From a bacterium (GTDB lineage: Bacteria; Thermosulfidibacterota; Thermosulfidibacteria; Thermosulfidibacterales; JALWSI01), in NCBI GenBank assembly GCA_027080315.1, contig JALWSI010000167.1, positions 1-16,239 on the forward strand: a stretch of DNA of 16,239 bases, in the 5' to 3' direction. Each line of letters opens with the position of its first letter. Position 1 is the first letter of the stretch. The position numbers and the translations under genes are program-made. This document shows, in pieces, positions 15,638 to 16,239 of this stretch. The notes beneath the pieces are model-generated. The model did not search any database. It worked only from the letters and a program-made list of their open reading frames with translations, and was not told the origin of the DNA.

Positions 15638-16239
15638 GTGGTAAAAAGGCTTGATACCGCTCTTGAAAGGTTGATTAGGGAGAAAGAAGAGAATCATCCA
15701 GAAGACCATAGGGTTCTTAAAATCCTCCATCTCTACATAGATCACTCTCCTTGTTGGGACTCACTCCGGTGTAAAGATGGCAGATACATATACGTGTCTC
15801 CTGCTGTGAAGCTGGTTACTGGATACGAGCCTGATGAGTTCTATGAAAACCCTAAAATAGACTCTAAGATAATCCATCCCGATTTTCTTAGGCTGTGGGA
15901 GAACCATCAGCACCGACAAACCAGCAAGGAAGAAAAGGTCTTTTTAGAGTTCAAGATCATCACCAAAGAGGGAGAAGAGCGCTGGATCAATCACTTTTGT
16001 GAGAGAATAAGGGATGTAAACTCGGAAATAGACCTTATCAGAAGCTCTAACATAGACATAAGCCGCATAAAGATGCGAGAGATGCTCATAAAAGAGAAGT
16101 CTAACACCGATCCCCTCACTGGTCTATTCAACCGCCGTTTTCTAACAGACTACGCTCCAAAAGAGATGTGGATAATTAGCAAATGGGGATACAACTTCGT
16201 GGCAATAGGAGACATAGACGACTTCAAGAAGATAAACGA
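15638..16239 (+). CDS. PAS-GGDEF sensor protein, probable diguanylate cyclase, N-terminal part (cut by right edge)
   Basis: The first 200 residues of a cytoplasmic signalling protein; the frame runs off the window. The start is a GTG at 15638 with GGAG 5 nt upstream; there is no in-frame ATG back to the stop at 15593. A PAS domain covers about 33-128 (YIYVSPAVKLVTGYEPDEF at 51-68, EFKIITKEGEERWINHF at 104-120). A short linker helix (140-155) leads to DPLTGLFNRR (158-167), the hallmark opening of a GGDEF domain. AIGDIDDFKKIN (189-200) is the first metal-binding strand. The GGDEF active-site loop lies beyond the edge, so activity as a c-di-GMP synthase is likely but not shown. No transmembrane segment is seen, so the signal sensed by the PAS domain is probably internal. 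It lies 50 nt after accC. Confidence 0.88.
   Translation, partial: MVKRLDTALERLIREKEENHPEDHRVLKILHLYIDHSPCWDSLRCKDGRYIYVSPAVKLVTGYEPDEFYENPKIDSKIIHPDFLRLWENHQHRQTSKEEKVFLEFKIITKEGEERWINHFCERIRDVNSEIDLIRSSNIDISRIKMREMLIKEKSNTDPLTGLFNRRFLTDYAPKEMWIISKWGYNFVAIGDIDDFKKIN

Noticed and set aside
1-16239. CRISPR array, insertion sequence, prophage, tRNA or toxin-antitoxin pair
   Set aside because: No regular repeats, transposase or integrase motifs, tRNA-like folds or small toxin genes were seen. The genes are conserved and closely packed.

Overview
The window looks like chromosomal DNA from a thermophilic, diderm (LPS-making) bacterium. The outer-membrane assembly and lipid A genes (bamA, skp, lpxD, fabZ) show the diderm envelope. 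Proteins rich in Lys/Glu, frequent AGA/AGG arginine and ATA isoleucine codons, and a myo-inositol-phosphate synthase suggest a thermophile, perhaps of the Aquificota or Thermodesulfobacteriota kind. That placement is inference; no rRNA or other decisive marker is present.

Layout. (1) Positions 1-563, minus strand: a small zinc-ribbon protein followed by the N-terminal part of the cobalamin enzyme CobU, which runs off the left edge. (2) 741-1979, divergent plus strand: inositol-3-phosphate synthase. (3) 2090-3223: a secreted alpha/beta hydrolase with its own likely promoter. (4) 3318-11960: a tightly packed run clpC-bamA-skp-lpxD-fabZ-(secreted FG-GAP/FlgT-like protein). It lies behind a near-consensus sigma70 promoter, with gaps of at most 35 nt and two overlaps. 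It joins a protein-quality-control AAA+ unfoldase to outer-membrane protein insertion, periplasmic chaperoning, lipid A acylation and fatty-acid dehydration. (5) 11952-15587: a promoter, a structured leader that fits the S6:S18 autoregulatory motif, then rpsF-ssb-rpsR-efp-accB-accC with gaps of 28 nt or less. Ribosome, replication, elongation-factor and malonyl-CoA genes therefore seem to share one transcript. (6) 15638-16239: the N-terminal part of a PAS-GGDEF signalling protein, cut by the right edge.

Almost all of the window is coding. The longest gap is the divergent region 564-740 (177 nt), so there is no unexplained stretch over 300 nt. I found no tRNA, rRNA, CRISPR array, insertion sequence or convincing intrinsic terminator. 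Most genes are conserved housekeeping genes. The points worth a second look are the S6:S18 leader and what it may control, clpC heading an envelope operon, and the two uncharacterised proteins (the zinc ribbon and the FG-GAP/FlgT-like protein).
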